From: Crocinitomix sp.
GTDB lineage: Bacteria; Bacteroidota; Bacteroidia; Flavobacteriales_D; Crocinitomicaceae
NCBI GenBank assembly: GCA_013138735.1
Contig: WTCE01000030.1
Span: forward strand, 1-64,000
Direction: 5' to 3'
DNA length: 64,000 bases
The notes beneath the pieces were generated by a model. The model saw only the letters and a list, made by a program, of their open reading frames with translations. It made no database searches and was not told the DNA's origin. The stretch's first letter is position 1. Every line of letters begins with the position of its first letter. A program made the position numbers and the translations under genes. Positions 63,911-64,000 of the stretch are shown piece after piece.

Positions 63911-64000
63911 ATGGGTTTAAAATCAATGACCTATTCTGAATTTTCATCTCGTTATTTCAAGAAAACGCTCTTCCTCTCCTTCAAGGATTACTTGTTTGGT
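63911..64000 (+). CDS. Possible start of a gene leaving the window
   Basis: From the ATG at 63911 the frame stays open to the last base and reads MGLKSMTYSEFSSRYFKKTL then FLSFKDYLFG; an internal ATG at codon 6 is also possible. The Phe/Tyr/Lys-rich, alternating pattern looks protein-like, but 30 codons are too few for certainty. Confidence 0.35.
   Translation, partial: MGLKSMTYSEFSSRYFKKTLFLSFKDYLFG

Noticed and set aside
1-64000. tRNA, rRNA, CRISPR array or riboswitch
   Set aside because: No clover-leaf, regularly spaced repeat or known aptamer core was found by eye on either strand.

Overview
This window looks like part of a chromosome from a Bacteroidota species, probably order Flavobacteriales. 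The reasons are low GC, at least two secreted proteins with C-terminal type IX secretion (T9SS) sorting tails, a TTG-N19-TAnnTTTG promoter, the CusA-TolC fusion typical of the phylum, DUF2231 and YhcG-type (DUF1016) genes, and several TTG or GTG starts. I found no rRNA, tRNA or CRISPR array.

Layout. (1) 1-1.5 kb: the 3' part of an IS91-family transposase, a 61-nt bulged palindrome and an orphan gene. (2) 1.75-10.2 kb: one 2808-residue type I polyketide synthase, ordered KS-AT-DH-cMT-ER-KR-ACP-TE, with all visible catalytic motifs intact, a strong terminator and no tailoring genes beside it. (3) 10.2-11.2 kb: a decayed stretch with a degenerate copy of the 5' end of the sigma-factor gene at 14.2 kb. 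(4) 11.2-22.5 kb, all minus strand: an OmpR-type two-component system (CusRS-like), a CusA-TolC fusion pump, its CusB adaptor, a DUF2231 membrane protein, an ECF sigma factor with a membrane-anchored partner ending in a barrel-like domain, and two tandem lipoproteins each with two CxxCH motifs. Arrays of 11-bp CTTAAG-type repeats lie upstream of both cusA and the response regulator, so the system probably controls the pump and itself. (5) 22.6-33.4 kb: a methyltransferase remnant, secreted and membrane proteins, a LysE exporter, a 1521-residue HEAT-repeat-like protein and a T9SS-exported PKD protein. (6) 33.6-41 kb: a polyprenyl-phosphate sugar transferase, a nucleotidyltransferase-like protein translationally coupled to a B12-type radical SAM enzyme, a second B12-type radical SAM enzyme with a methyltransferase, and a CxxCH lipoprotein. 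This may be an envelope-glycan or small-molecule modification locus.

(7) 41-61 kb: about twenty genes, nearly all small, poorly recognisable and on the minus strand. They include a YhcG-type nuclease with a perfect 20-bp palindrome inside its coding sequence, a WGR-like protein, a leucine-rich-repeat protein, a double-domain peptidyl-prolyl isomerase, a DUF2293 protein, two gene remnants (one a YHYH-domain tail) and a hipBA toxin-antitoxin pair with repeated operators. It reads as an accessory island that gains and loses genes. (8) 61.3-64 kb: a second T9SS protein, a nucleoside hydrolase-like protein and the possible start of a gene running out of the window.

The strongest candidates for something new are the solitary reducing PKS, the paired radical SAM locus, the palindromic coding insertion in the YhcG-type gene, and the 11-bp regulatory repeats of the metal-efflux system. 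All functions are inferred from motifs read by eye; no database search was run.
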